Assembly (NCBI GenBank): GCA_013399875.1
Contig: VXAZ01009309.1
Location: 1,634,471 to 1,698,470, forward strand
DNA: 64,000 nucleotides
Source: Gymnorhina tibicen
Taxonomy: Eukaryota; Chordata; Aves; Passeriformes; Artamidae
Reading direction: 5' to 3'
The notes under the pieces were generated by a model. It did not search any database. It was not told where the DNA came from and saw nothing but the letters and a program-made list of their open reading frames with translations. Positions 45,601-57,300 of this stretch are shown here, piece after piece (within the stretch, counting starts at the first letter, position 1; each line of letters starts with the position of its first letter). The translations under genes were made by a program, and so were the position numbers.

Positions 45601-47390
45601 CTGATCCCCTGGGCCTGGCTCAACTCCCCCGACTGGCCGCAAGAGGCTGCCCTGGCAGTGCTGCCCTGTTGTGCCAGGAGCCAGGCTGCCCAGAGCCGCC
45701 AGTGGCCAGAAGACCTGAGTTTATCGGTGAAACCATCGCTGGGTGTTTCCTGACGGGTGCTTTGTTCCCAGCACCAGCTGCTGGCAGCAGGGACAGGATC
45801 CAGCCAGCCCAGCCCGGGCAGGCACCAGCCACCCCACAAGAACCGTGAGGGGCTGGGAGAGGCTCTGCATGGCTCTGGGGCAGGTGAGAGCATGGTGGGC
45901 TGCAGACCTTGCTGGGATGTCCCCAAACTGGTGGAACCCAGAGCTCAGAGCCTGCGGTTGCTGACCCCCTTCTGTGCTGCGCTGCGGAAGCGGCAGAGAC
46001 CCCAGCACGGGCCTGGCTGTGTGTGAGGATTATCTCGGGTTTTGCTGAGCTGCAGGAAGTCCTGGCAGGCTGGGGGTGCGCAGTTCCTGCGTGGATCCTG
46101 CTTGATTCCTCTGTGGGCTTTCAGCAGCAGGGCGGGAGTGTCCTCACAGGGCAAGTGGCTTTCGCAGGTGTCCAGAAATGAACAAGGGCCTCAGATCCAG
46201 CTTCAGCAGGCAAACACACCAGCCATGATATAAACATGAGCTCAGCGGGCTCTCGATGTGCTCACGCAGGGTGGGGACACTGTCTCTGCCTCCCAAAGAT
46301 GAACTCAAACGGGGAACTGGGGCAGGTTTTGCTGTACGAGTGCAGTTGGTGCAGTCAGCGTGTGCCGAGGCCTCGGCTGCTCCTGCCCCCTGCCAGCCTC
46401 CCCGTGCTGTGACAGCCCCAAGGAAGGCAGTGGCTCAGCCTGTGGGAGTGTATATTTCCCCTCCATTCCCTCCTGCAGCACCACCAGCCACAGCTCTGGC
46501 CTGTCTCCCTCCTACCCTGCACCCGATGCTTGACACTGCTGACCGCAGCACGTGTGACCTGGCACAGCCTGACCCCTTCCCCCCTGCGGGCCAGCCCAGC
46601 AGCCCTTGGGGATGTCCCGCTCCAGCAGCACTCCGTTCTCACTTCCCCCTCCTTTCCCTCTCATCAGGTTTTAATAACTACTCTTGCACAATACGGGAAA
46701 CGGTTGCAACAGCCCGGGGCCGGCTGTCTCGCCAGGGCCGCCAAGGGGCTGCCACGGAGGGGCTGTCCCGGCGCTGCTGGGCAAGGGAGGGGGCTGCTGC
46801 TGCCAGCTGCAGGGTGCCCTGCAGACCGCCGTCACTCCTGGTGTCTCTCGAGTACCCAGACCCCTCCCTCCAGTGCTCAGTGCTGCACTGGGTTGCTCAG
46901 CTCTAAACCAGCAGCCGCTGAACTCCCTGGTGCCAGCCCTGGCTGCCAACAGACCTCCCGTGACTCTGTCTGAGCTGCAGCCCACGATGTCTGACCTCAA
47001 GTCCCAGGATGGGAGCCAGCCTGGGTGCCCAGATGAGTTCCTGTCCCCAGCCAGGCAAGGGAGGGTGGTGCTGCTTGGGCGTTTTGTGAGACTGGTCTCA
47101 CAGCCTCGGTGCAAGGCCAGGGCCACCCGGCGCACGGAGGGCACGTCTGGGGGTTTGCCACAGGCTTGGCCACCTGGCACTGGGTCTGGCCAGCAAATGC
47201 CCGGACACCACTCTGGAATAGGAAGGGGATCTCCAGTGTGGTGCTGCCAAGTCCCGCGTGGGCCTCACTGCCATGCGCTGGCAGTGGGAGGAAGCAGGAG
47301 GGCTGCTGGCGCTGCCCTGGGGACGAGCGGTGCCAGACCCACGGGACGGGTGCGGGAATGGCCGCGGCGCTTCGGCTCCAGTGTAGGACA
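45600..47390. other. PTGS1 upstream spacer, nothing recognised
   Basis: GC-rich DNA with overlapping open frames on both strands, none resembling a known family and none with convincing splice structure. No repeat element identified. Confidence 0.5.
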
Positions 47391-47399
47391 GGAAGGGGG

Positions 47400-48010
47400 A
47401 GGCAATTTCGGAGCGGTGCTGGGATGCACAGGATCCCCGCCTGAGGCACCGGCGAGAGGTCACCGCCCCGGGTGACCTGTTCTGCCACGGCCCCGCGTGT
47501 ACGTCCCGGCGGGGCGGCGGGGCCCCGGTGCTGCCGGCGCGTCCCCCCGAAGGGAGGCAGCAGAACACCGCGGATGGCAGCGCGGCGGCGGCGGCGGCGG
47601 GAGGCGCTGGGAGGCGCTGGGAGGCGCGAAGCATCGTTAGTCCTGAGTTACTCTGCCTCGGGCCGCCCCGCATCTCCCCTCCGGTCCCCTAAGACCCTCG
47701 TCCCCCGCATTTGGGGTGGTGCTGCCCCCGGAATCCGAAATGTAACTGGAACAGGAGAGCGGGACACAAGAACCTGTGGCGGGTCAGCACCNGCGAAGCA
47801 TCGTTGGTCCTGAGTTACTCTGCCTCGGGCCGCCCCGCATCTCCCCTCCGGTCCCCTAAGACCCTCGTGCCCCGCATTTGGGGTGGTGCTGCCCCCGGAA
47901 TCCGAAATGTAACTGGAACAGGAGAGCGGGACACAAGAACCTGTGGCGGGTCAGCACCCAAAATCCTTCCCCCCATCTTCCTAAGGATGCTGGAGCCATG
48001 GGGACACCCG
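47400..48010. promoter_or_regulatory. Orphan CpG island between PTGS1 and MRRF
   Basis: CpG-dense DNA including a CGG-type trinucleotide run near 47580-47600 and a GGAGGCGCTGG tandem. It lies about 2.1 kb upstream of the PTGS1 ATG and 6 kb past the MRRF stop, so no coding gene claims it. It could be a distal or alternative PTGS1 promoter or the start of a non-coding transcript. Confidence 0.4.
47626..47958. repeat. 166-bp direct duplication around a single N
   Basis: Copy 1 (47626-47791) and copy 2 (47793-47958) are near-identical, beginning GCGAAGCATCGTT and ending GGGTCAGCACC. I see two base differences. They are separated only by one N, which suggests unmerged overlapping contig ends, though a real tandem duplication cannot be excluded. 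Confidence 0.85.
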
Positions 48011-50150
48011 TGCCATGGCGACACCCGCTGCTGTGGCCCCACAGCCGTGACAGAAGGGGCAAAGTGGCGGCTCAGGGAGTCCATCCACTCTGAGCCGCAG
48101 GCAGGGAGCAGAGCTGTGGAGCAGCCAGGCAGGGGCACCCCACAACTCCCCAGTCCAGTGCTCCGGGGGTGGCCGTGCCTGTCAGGAGTGCCCCTCCAAT
48201 CCCAGGGGGTCTGCACAGCCGTGGAGCATCCCCGGACTGACCCATCCTTGTCCATCCCTGAGCAGCTTCTCTGGGTTGTGGTTCAGCGGGGGAACCTTGA
48301 CCGCGGGCTGCAGGGGATGGGCAGGGAACACGGAAGCTGAACCCCACGTTTTTTTGCTGTAAGGTTGAGAGGTGACTGGTGACAAGTCCCCGAGGCGAAG
48401 GTCCCCGATAGCCGCAGAAACAAGGGCACAGCAGATGCTGGTGGCTGGAGACCCCGCACGGGGCATTGCTCAGGGCTGGCCCCCCCCGGCTGGGCTCAGG
48501 GAGGCTGTGGGGGCACAGGGCCAAGCGGGGCAGCAGCGGGGCAGCCCGGGGGGTGCGAAACCCTCCCCGATGGCTGAGCAGGGCTGGCGGCCCCTTCCCC
48601 AGCTCCGCCGGGCACAGCAGCGGAGGACCCAGCATTTCCTCCGGCATGGGGAGCTGACAGACAGTTTGGGGGGCTACAAATCAGAATTGAAAAGCCGGGG
48701 CTGGACAGGCTGTCTGGGAACTCGTAACCTGAGCCCCAGGAAAGGAGGACTCAGGAAAGCGCTTTCAGCAATCATATTCATCATCTTCAGCTCAGGCTCA
48801 TTAGGCTCGCGGAGCCCAGCCCCGCCACCGCCAACGCCTCCCGCACGCAGATAGAGCCGCCGGCTCAGACAAATAAATGCTTCCAGCTTCCCGGTGGATG
48901 CGGCAGGTCAGGGAGCATCTGATGCCAATTACCCGCGGTGTAGGGTTCCCCGGCCAGCCCCGCGCAGCGAGGCAGCTCCTGCGCCCCGACCCTCCCGCCC
49001 GGGTCTGCCCAGGCCACAGCCTGCTCGGCCACCTACACGTCCCCTCCTGTTCGGGGTGGCCCCAAGGATCACCCTCTGCTCCCAATGCCAGGAGCGATGG
49101 GAGCAACCAAGGGGAGAGTTTGAACCAAGGGGAAGAACAGCCCTGTGCCCCCGCGCTTTGGGCCCCTCCATCCCGGACCAGGGACCGGCACTGGGACTGA
49201 TCACCCGAGCGCTTCAGGGGATGGTTGAAGGACACCTCACCGTGCGGCCATGCCCACCGGCGCTGGGCACCAGCGTGTCACTGCTGTCACTCCCTCCCAG
49301 GCTGTCCCCACACACGGGCTCACAACGGGGACCCCCCTCCTCCATGGCGCGGGGCAGAGGGTGGAGAGAGACCCCGGCTGGTACAGCAGGTTTGGAGCCA
49401 TCCTGGCAGAGGGGCTGGCAGAGCTCCGGACACTGGGCAGCCCTTCACCAAGCAGTGGGAAGCGTGCCGGGGCTGTGCATCGCCGTGTGACAGCACCCGG
49501 GTGCCCTGCACACTGCTGTGCCCGCCGTGTGTGGGTCCCGCCATATCCCCGGGGTGGCTCATCCCCTCCTCAGGCCCTGAGCAAAGGACAGTTGTGGGAG
49601 TCTCTGTCGGATTCAGGTCCAAAATCACAATGGAACGTGGAAACCCACGGACAGGGCTGGGAAGGGTCCAGGTATCCATCTGGAGAGGCGATGGCAGCCA
49701 GCACAGCCACGCAGCCTCGCCAGGCGCGGTGGTGAAATGGGCACAGGCGGCTCTGCTCACCCCGTGGCTCCTGGGGACAGCTGCACGTTCCCACTTCTCC
49801 AGGCTCAGGCTGGCCTGGATGTCCTTAATTGCCCAAAGGTCGGTGTCCCCGAGCCCGGGGCCACGTGTCGGAGGGACCCCGGGCAGGAACCTGACACGGA
49901 CGCAAGTCATTCGGGATCAACGCTGGGGGTCAGGAAATTACAACGGACACGAACCTAAATATGCTGCACGTCCCCCCAGGTAATCAGGGGCCGGGCCAGA
50001 TTCCAGCTGACAGCTTAAATGCCTTAATTCCTCAGTCGCTGTGGTTTGAGGGGGTCCCGTGTGCCGTGGGCTTCTCCCAAATGGTCTCTGAGCTGGAGAT
50101 TTGTCTGTAATTGGAGGCGTGTTGCATTCCCCTGAAAGTAGCCAGGTCCC
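48011..50150. other. GC-rich spacer, no gene recognised
   Basis: Overlapping open frames without recognisable domains. A less GC-rich block at about 48650-48960, with AATCATATTCATCATC and GCCAATTACCCGCGG, could be conserved regulatory DNA. Nothing else was identified. Confidence 0.4.
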
Positions 50151-51760
50151 GCTGGAGGGGGGCTGCGGGAAGGCAGCAATTTCCCTTATGGAATTATTTA
50201 CCTGATTAGAGAGTTTATTTTATCAAAATTGCTTCAGAATGGGGCTGCTCAGTGTGTCCAGTGCAGGGAGCTCCCCAGTGGGGCTGGCGGCCTGGAGACA
50301 GGTAATTTGTGTGGCTAATGGGACTAATCCACCAGGCAATTACACCAATAGATTTCACGACTGCAAAGTGCTCTGTTCCCATTAATTAAAAATCTGTTAA
50401 GAAGATTAGCAGGTAAAGGTATCAAAAGAAACCCACGAGTTTCTTTCCCCACAGGCCCCCGAAGGCGAGTGTGGGAGTGCTGGATTGCTCACATTAGCAC
50501 AAAAATGATTCTTTTAAAGGTAAGGGCTTCAAATACAAAGTAACCGCTGACAGTTTACCCCGACTCCCCTACCAAGAGGTCCTTTATTTTTAATTACAGT
50601 CGTTTAAAATTAGCCCTGATTGTTCGTGTGGAGTGTTAGCTTAAATATATTTGGAACGTGTGGTTCCCCTGTGCCTGGTGGCACAGGGCGAGGTGGGCAG
50701 CCCCTGGCCCAGCCCTGCACCACAGCATGTGCCCCCACTGCTGGGCTGGTGCTCGGGACTGCCCAGGAGGGGTCAGGGGTCCAAGGGGTCCGAACTCAGC
50801 ATCCCGCTGAGATGGTCCCACCAGGGCAGGAATGGGGGTGGCAGTACCACCACTGGTACCACCACTGGTAGAGCCACCAAACCCGGCTCTGCAGCAGGCA
50901 CCGGGCTGTGTGGGCACCTCCCCAGTGCGGTGCAGGCACAAGACTCCACCAGTGGCTTCTCTGAGGCAGGAGACTCGTGCCACCAGCACCTGCGCCCCAC
51001 GGACACCCCACTCCCGTCCCCGCACCACCCCTGCCGGCCAGCCCGGCTCTGCTCAGCCCCTCGCTCGGCCGCTCGTGCCACTCCTGGTCTTTGTCCACAG
51101 CCAGACACGAGCAAAACAAAAGCAAATTCCCCGGCAGCTGAAGGTGCCATTTTTACGGCTGGGCTGAACGAGGAAGTATTTTTTGATCTCTTAAAAATCC
51201 TGAATATTATCTGACAGTTTATCTTGTTTCTCGAATCCGTGTCTTTGCAGCAACGCCAGCTCATTTACATGTGTATTGCGCCTGCCTCCACGGGTGCTGA
51301 GGTCAATTGAAACTCAAGAAAAGAGGAGAAATTTATGCAAAACTGTTGATTGCATTTGTATGTAATGAAATCATCCAATATTCATCTGACTATAGACTCT
51401 AATCTGAAAGGAGAAGTGAAGGACATAAGAGTCACTGGAAAGCAATAATGAGCTTCTGTAGTGATTAAAAAAGCACTTGAGCTTTCTGAAAATCCAGCCA
51501 GAAATCGTGTCTAATCAACACGGAATATAGGAGGCAGAGATTACATTGATACATTTTGCAAAGCTCACTGTTGAAAATGTATGCGCGCTGTAAACTCTGA
51601 CATGCCATCCAGGGTCTGTTGGATACAAATCCGGGCGGCACAATCAGCGCCCGGCTCGTCCCTGGCACAAAGCAATCTTGGTGTCTCTGCTCGATGACTC
51701 ACAAGGAGCGCAATCACATCTATTTTGAAGAGCAATGTTGTTTTTTAACTGTGTCGAGAG
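50150..51760. promoter_or_regulatory. Candidate conserved non-coding regulatory block
   Basis: An AT-rich block dense in homeodomain-like cores stands out in a GC-rich spacer. Seen are TAATCC near 50323, ATTAATTAAA near 50381, ATGCAAA (51335-51341), ATTTACATG near 51263 and an exact AP-1 site TGACTCA (51695-51701). It has no coding potential. Such texture is typical of developmental enhancers; the target gene is unknown. Confidence 0.35.
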
Positions 51761-53880
51761 CTTCCAGCTTCCTTGGAGTTTTTCCTTCCCTTTGCCTCCG
51801 TTTCGCGTGTCCCCGCGGCCACGGGGCTCAGTCCAGGAGCTGGCAGGATCCCGGTGTCTGCCCTGGTACCCGTCCAGCTGCTTGGAGCAGATTGGAACAT
51901 CCTGGTGGAGCTAAGCGTGGCTTTGGGCAGCCTGGGAAGGGCGCAGGTCTGTTCCGGGCAGGGACGTGCACAGGGATGCATTCCTCGTGTTGGGAGGGTG
52001 GCCCCTCGGGGACCCCCACCCCTCCAGGCCACAGCAGCGCCCGCCAGGTGGGAACCTGCTGGTGCCCCAGATCGACGGGGGCTGTTGGGAGGGGAGTCCC
52101 TGCGGGGTGGGGACAGCCCAGGGCACAGCAGGGGTCCGGCCGTGGCCCTCCCTCACCCCCTACCCTGCACCACCTGTGGCATTTGCGGCCGAGGCCAAAC
52201 CTTTTGGTGGCTGATGCGGCGTCACTGACACCGACCCACATTAAAGCAGCCCAGCCGCTTTCTGGCCCACGTCCCTTCCCCTCCTGGGTTATTTGGCACA
52301 GCTGGAGCTCCTTTCCCACCCGCCAGCAGCATCAGCTGCAGCTTCTTATCAGCTCTGGGTGCAATCCAGGCTGGAACCAAGTGAGAGGTTCCTGCTGGTG
52401 CCAGTGGAGGAGTGTTTGGAGCAGGCAGAGCTTGTGCTGCAGCTCCTGATGTGGAGCAGCAGGTGATTTATGCTGCAAAGGGAAAGTGGGACCTCTCCAG
52501 GGCTGCCCTGTGAGCCAGCTGGTGGTGAGTGCCCATCCTCTCTTCTCCTGGGTGGTTCTGCTGTGGTTCTGTGTGACTGGAAGGTGCTGGAGCCGTGGTT
52601 TTTTGTGCTTGTTCTGCAGCGCAAGGTCCCATGGGGAGCAGGATGGACTGTGGGGGCACAGCTCCCCAAGTTCACATGCTGTCTGCCCTGCTTTGGTGGT
52701 ACCAGGGCTGAGAGCAGTTTCTGTGGGCCCTGTGGCTGCTCCTGGCTGATGCAGGACACGGGGCTGAGGGGGGGATGCAGGTAACTGGGCTCCCCAACCA
52801 TCCAGGCAGCTCCGTCCCCAGCCCAGTGCCAGGGTAGTTTTACCACAGTTTTATTCCTCGTGAGGTGCAGTGGTAAATATTTGGGAAATTCCTCTGTGCA
52901 ATGACCCCCTGCAGCTCCAATGCCTGCCTCCACCAGCCCCCTGCCACCGCCCCAAGGGCTTGGAGAATGGGGAGAGGCTGGAGAAGCCTCCATGAGCAGC
53001 AGCAGTTCTCCACCTGCCCTGGCTTTGTGGAGCTCACAGCTTAGCAGCTGCTGCTCCCGGGCAGGTATCAGGGAAACCCTTCCAGCCCAGGCTGCTGTGG
53101 GGATGCTGAGGCTGCAACAATGGCAAAAAAAAAAGCCCAGTTGATAAATGTCAAAAGAAATCCAGTAATCGGCTGAAAGCAATTTCCCGAGCTGTGGAAC
53201 CGCCCTGGGCTCGCCATCTTCCTTTATTCATTTATCATGGTAAGGGCTTTGGCCAAAATACACAAAGCAGAGAAATTGTTGACATGTGGGGCCCTAGCAG
53301 AGCAAATCCTTCATCCTCCTCCCCCTCCCCGTGGCACACAAACTAACTTTTGGGGAGTTGTTTATTTAAGGAGTGCAGAGCACTCGCTGCTCTTTGAACC
53401 CAAATGCCTTGGGAGCAGGGCTGGGGGGCTGCCACCACCTTCCTGCTGCTGCTGCCGCCGCCGAGGCTGTTTGCTGCCCTCGGGAAGTACCTGCTCACAG
53501 CGAGGAGCGGAGCTGTGGGATGGGCTCAGGACCTGCTCTGCTTGTTACCTCCTCCAGCCCCTAAACTGTGGTTCCAGAGACTCACACAGGCATTTTGTAA
53601 ATGGTTGGGGAGGCAGATGCTGCTTTTGGGAAGTTCCTGTGTTGGCTTTAGGTCTCCTCAGTCCTGGCTAAAGCAGCTGTGCTGACAGCTCTGGTTTCAG
53701 TTCTCTCCCCACAGAGCCCCTGTCCCCTGCCCACCCTGTGCCGAGCTCCCTCATCCCTCCCCACTCTGCCGGCGGCTGCCAGCCACGGCCCGGGGCAAAC
53801 GCTTGCTTTGGAACACGTGAAGCCAAGGGAACACACCAACCAGGACCTGGCTGTTGCGAGGCTGCTGCTCCGTGCCTCAT
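51761..53880. other. GC-rich spacer upstream of the MRRF 3' end, no gene recognised
   Basis: No conserved exon, RNA gene or repeat family identified. Long open frames on both strands overlap each other and are attributed to GC content. Confidence 0.5.
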
Positions 53881-54041
53881 TTTGACTTTATTTCAAGCAA
53901 AAAGAAATGCTGAGGTTTGCAGCAGGACAGGGAGGTTCCCCTGGTGCGTGGCCCTGGCTCCAGGGGCTGATGGTGCCGAGCACAAAGTGAGCAGGGCAGT
54001 CCTTCCTCTGTGCCTCCAGCAGCTTCCAGTTCTCCTGATAC

Positions 54042-54047
54042 TTTATT
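54042..54047 (-). terminator. MRRF: Poly(A) signal, MRRF
   Basis: AATAAA on the minus strand (TTTATT on +), about 230 bases past the MRRF stop. A second candidate lies at 53887-53892. Confidence 0.6.
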
Positions 54048-54277
54048 TTTGATCTCAGTTCACCCAGTTCTGTTCCCACCTGGATGAAGGATAAGCAAGG
54101 AGAGCTCCCCCCTCCCTCCAGCACACCCCAAGGTGGCCCAGGGGAGCAGCCAAGGCACAGAGCTGCTCGAGCTGCCCCTGCCCATCCCTGAGGCTGCTGC
54201 CTCTGGGCAGGGGTGGGCACTGGGGCTCGTGGCAGTCCATTCCTGCTCGAGGGGGAGTGTGGCCACTGGGATGGTGT

Positions 54278-54355
54278 TTATCCAAGCAGCTCCTTGGTCT
54301 TTGCTGCCAGCAGCTTGTCCATCTCCGTGGCAGCCTCATCTGCCATTTGCTGGAT
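54278..54355 (-). CDS. MRRF: MRRF last coding exon and stop
   Basis: Encodes 25 residues, IQQMADEAATEMDKLLAAKT followed by KELLG, then TAA (TTA at 54278-54280). Acceptor TTGCCACAG, phase 0. Confidence 0.94.
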   Translation of the reverse strand: MQQMADEAATEMDKLLAAKTKELLG

Positions 54356-57300
54356 CTGTGGCAAGACGGTACAAATCAGAGTTCTGTGGGAGGTGATGCC
54401 ACAGTTTAAAGGGAAAGGAGTGACTGAGTCACCCTTTGGAACAAAGCTTAAAGTCCCAATAAAACTCCAGTAGTGCTGGAGCAATAACTGGCTCTTCCTG
54501 GGGGTTCCCACCAGCCCTCAGGGAATTTGTGCCAGTGTGGCACCTGGACTGTGAGAGCAGGGACTGGTCAAAGGCTCTGAAAAGAGATGCCCACACAAAC
54601 TCCTGGCTGAGCTAAGTGGCTTGGTCAGGTTTAACAGAGACCTGCTGGTGCTGGCACCGGGGAAGAGAGGCTGTTACCTCCTGCAGCACTATGGGAACAC
54701 ACAGGTAACAGCCTGTGCACGTGCCAGGAATTCACACATCACGTAACAATCTGTTTATTTCTTGTAAAAAGACATAAAATGGTGATTGTTCAAGCCCTGC
54801 CCAGGGATCAGCTCTCTTGGTAAAAAGAGATGGACGTGGCCAGTATGCAAAAGGGATGAAAATGTGCAGGCAGGTAAAGACTGGAGCACACCAGGGGTTA
54901 TGCACCGGTTTCACAGGACTAAGACCTGCTTGTTCCCAAGGTCTGACAATGACCTTTGCTCATGATGAAAAATTTGGGCACAGGAAAAAAATACCACTGG
55001 AGATATTACCTTTACCAATGCAGAAAACCATCTGTCTGCTCTGGGAGAGCTGCTTCCCGACAGGATTTGGTTACAATGGCATGGCCATTTTTCCTGCTTG
55101 CACAAACGCTCTGTATATCGATGTTTATTTTTGTGAGCACGCAGAGAACTGTCCTGGAGCATTTGCAATGTATCTAACTTTAGCTGTTAATAAACAAACA
55201 GCTAAGAAGTAATGGCCTGCCTTCAGAGGCATCAATTCAGCAGAACACTTAGGCTTGTGCCTGAGTTTATGCCCAAGTAATTGACTTTAGTGACATCTGC
55301 TCTTAGGGAATTAGGCATGTGCTTAAGTATTTTCCTGAACTGGAGCCAAAAACTCCAAACAGAGATAATCTTGCAAGCCTTTTCATTAATAACAACTGGA
55401 GCAAAGCTCATTAACACCAGTTTGCAGCGGCCAGGCATTGCGTGAGTGGTGGTACAGCCATGGTACCACCACGGATTTTGCTCCCTAAATTCAGCTGGTT
55501 TGTGCAACCATCCCTCATGGCACAAAAGCTTTTGGGGGAATTTTTTTCCCTGCATCAGCTTACAATGGTTCATATCCTAAATCTGGCTTTGAGATTGAAG
55601 TCCCAAATCTAACAAAGAAAAAGCAGATACAAATGTCATTGCCAACATCAAAAACCCCAGCCCAGGGCTGCCCATTCCCCCACTGGGTTCTCAGTGCTGG
55701 GGATTTGTCAGCAAGGGCTGGGACAAACACACCACTGAGCTGTGAGACACCATCACATGGCAGAAGTAAAGAAAAATTACCTGCTTTTCTAGCAGCCAGA
55801 TGGTGTCTTCTGACACTTTGTTCTTGAACTTCTTTACCTGGGTGATGCTTTTGCTTCGCACCTTTCTCAGGGCCTCTTTGGACTTGTTGGTGAGCTGCTT
55901 GGCCAGCTTGGCCAGGCTCTCCCTGTGCTCTCTTGTGACCCTAGGAGAGAGAGGAGAGGAAAAACACCACAAGGAAAAGCAGTGTCATGTGTAGCACAGC
56001 CAGATTTATTTTCTGTGAAGGACTCTGGGTAAATGAGTGAGCCTCTCCAACGGGTGCTGTCCTGCCCAGGGACACACAAAAGCTGCTGGTTTTAGATGGA
56101 GCTGGCTCTGTTTGGAGACCCTGTGCTTCAGGGCAGAGGGACTGAACAGCTCAGGGCATGATTTTATTCTGTCATCCACCTGAGAAAATCTGCCAGCTCT
56201 GCACAGCATCCCAGGGAAGCAAGTCTGGAGCCTAGAACGGAAAATTTCCAGCCCAGCCCTAAGCTGGGGATCTTGGACTGAATCTTGCTTTATAGTTGTT
56301 GCTGCAGTGCCTGAAAGTCATCTTGAAATGTTCAGACTTTCCTTACTTCCTGCTGCCAAAGCATGTGTGGGAAAGAGGAAAAATCCAGCTCCAGACCTGA
56401 AAGATGGAACTGAAAAGTGTCATCCTAAAAAGCACAATCCTGCAAAGCTGGGAGGAAATGTCCGCTCCTGAAACTCAGATTTGTCTCCCTGCAGCTGAAG
56501 AGCCTGAGTTATGTACCTGGAAGCTACAGAGTTTATCTCTCACTCAATCTCCTTCCAGCTCACCATGGCCAGGATTTCCCACCAAGATGATCTGAACACC
56601 TGGTTTGACAAGAGGATGCTGCTGGACATGGTAAGCCACAGGTTACTCAGCCCAGAATTTCAGGTGAACCTTCCCCCTGATGTGAGGCCACAAGAAAACG
56701 TCCAGCCTTCTATCCCAAACTAAAAACTGGTGACAAGGGGGTCTGGCCATCAAAAAGGCTCAGGAATGGCTGATGTGTCCCCCCAGCTCGGGTCATGCTC
56801 CAGCACCTACAGCTGACCACTGTCAACTGCTGGTGCTTAACAATAATATTTAAATTATTTTCATAGCTCTTGGAGTTTCCAGACTGCCTGGAGAAAGAAA
56901 ACCCCGGTGCACTCCCTGAGGCTCACTAGCAGGAGGACGCGTGGGGGTGATACTGCAAAATAAACATTTCACAGGAGTATTTAGAAACTGGCTGCAGCAG
57001 CCTGGGTCACCAAAACCCTGGGGCCAGGAGTCTTTCCACAGAGAGCTCAGGAAACGTGGGATGAGAGTCCCTGGGCTGTGCCCCACAGTGGGTGTGGGTT
57101 ACAGGGCGCTCTGGGGGCACAGCTGGACCCTTGGCCTGTCCCCACAGCCAGGCATCTGCAGAGGCACTGGCCTCTCCCCAGCTGTCCCTATTTCACAGTG
57201 CCAGAGGGGAGAGGCTTCCCAGAACTGGTTAGCATTTACAGGAACTCGGGATCGCTAGGAAAGCTGGCAGACCCAGAGAGCAGCACCCAGCCCTGGCACC

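Noticed and set aside
56011..56019. Decay-element-like core TTCTGTGAA
   Set aside because: It is on the + strand while MRRF is transcribed from the minus strand, it lies in an intron, and its flanks do not pair.
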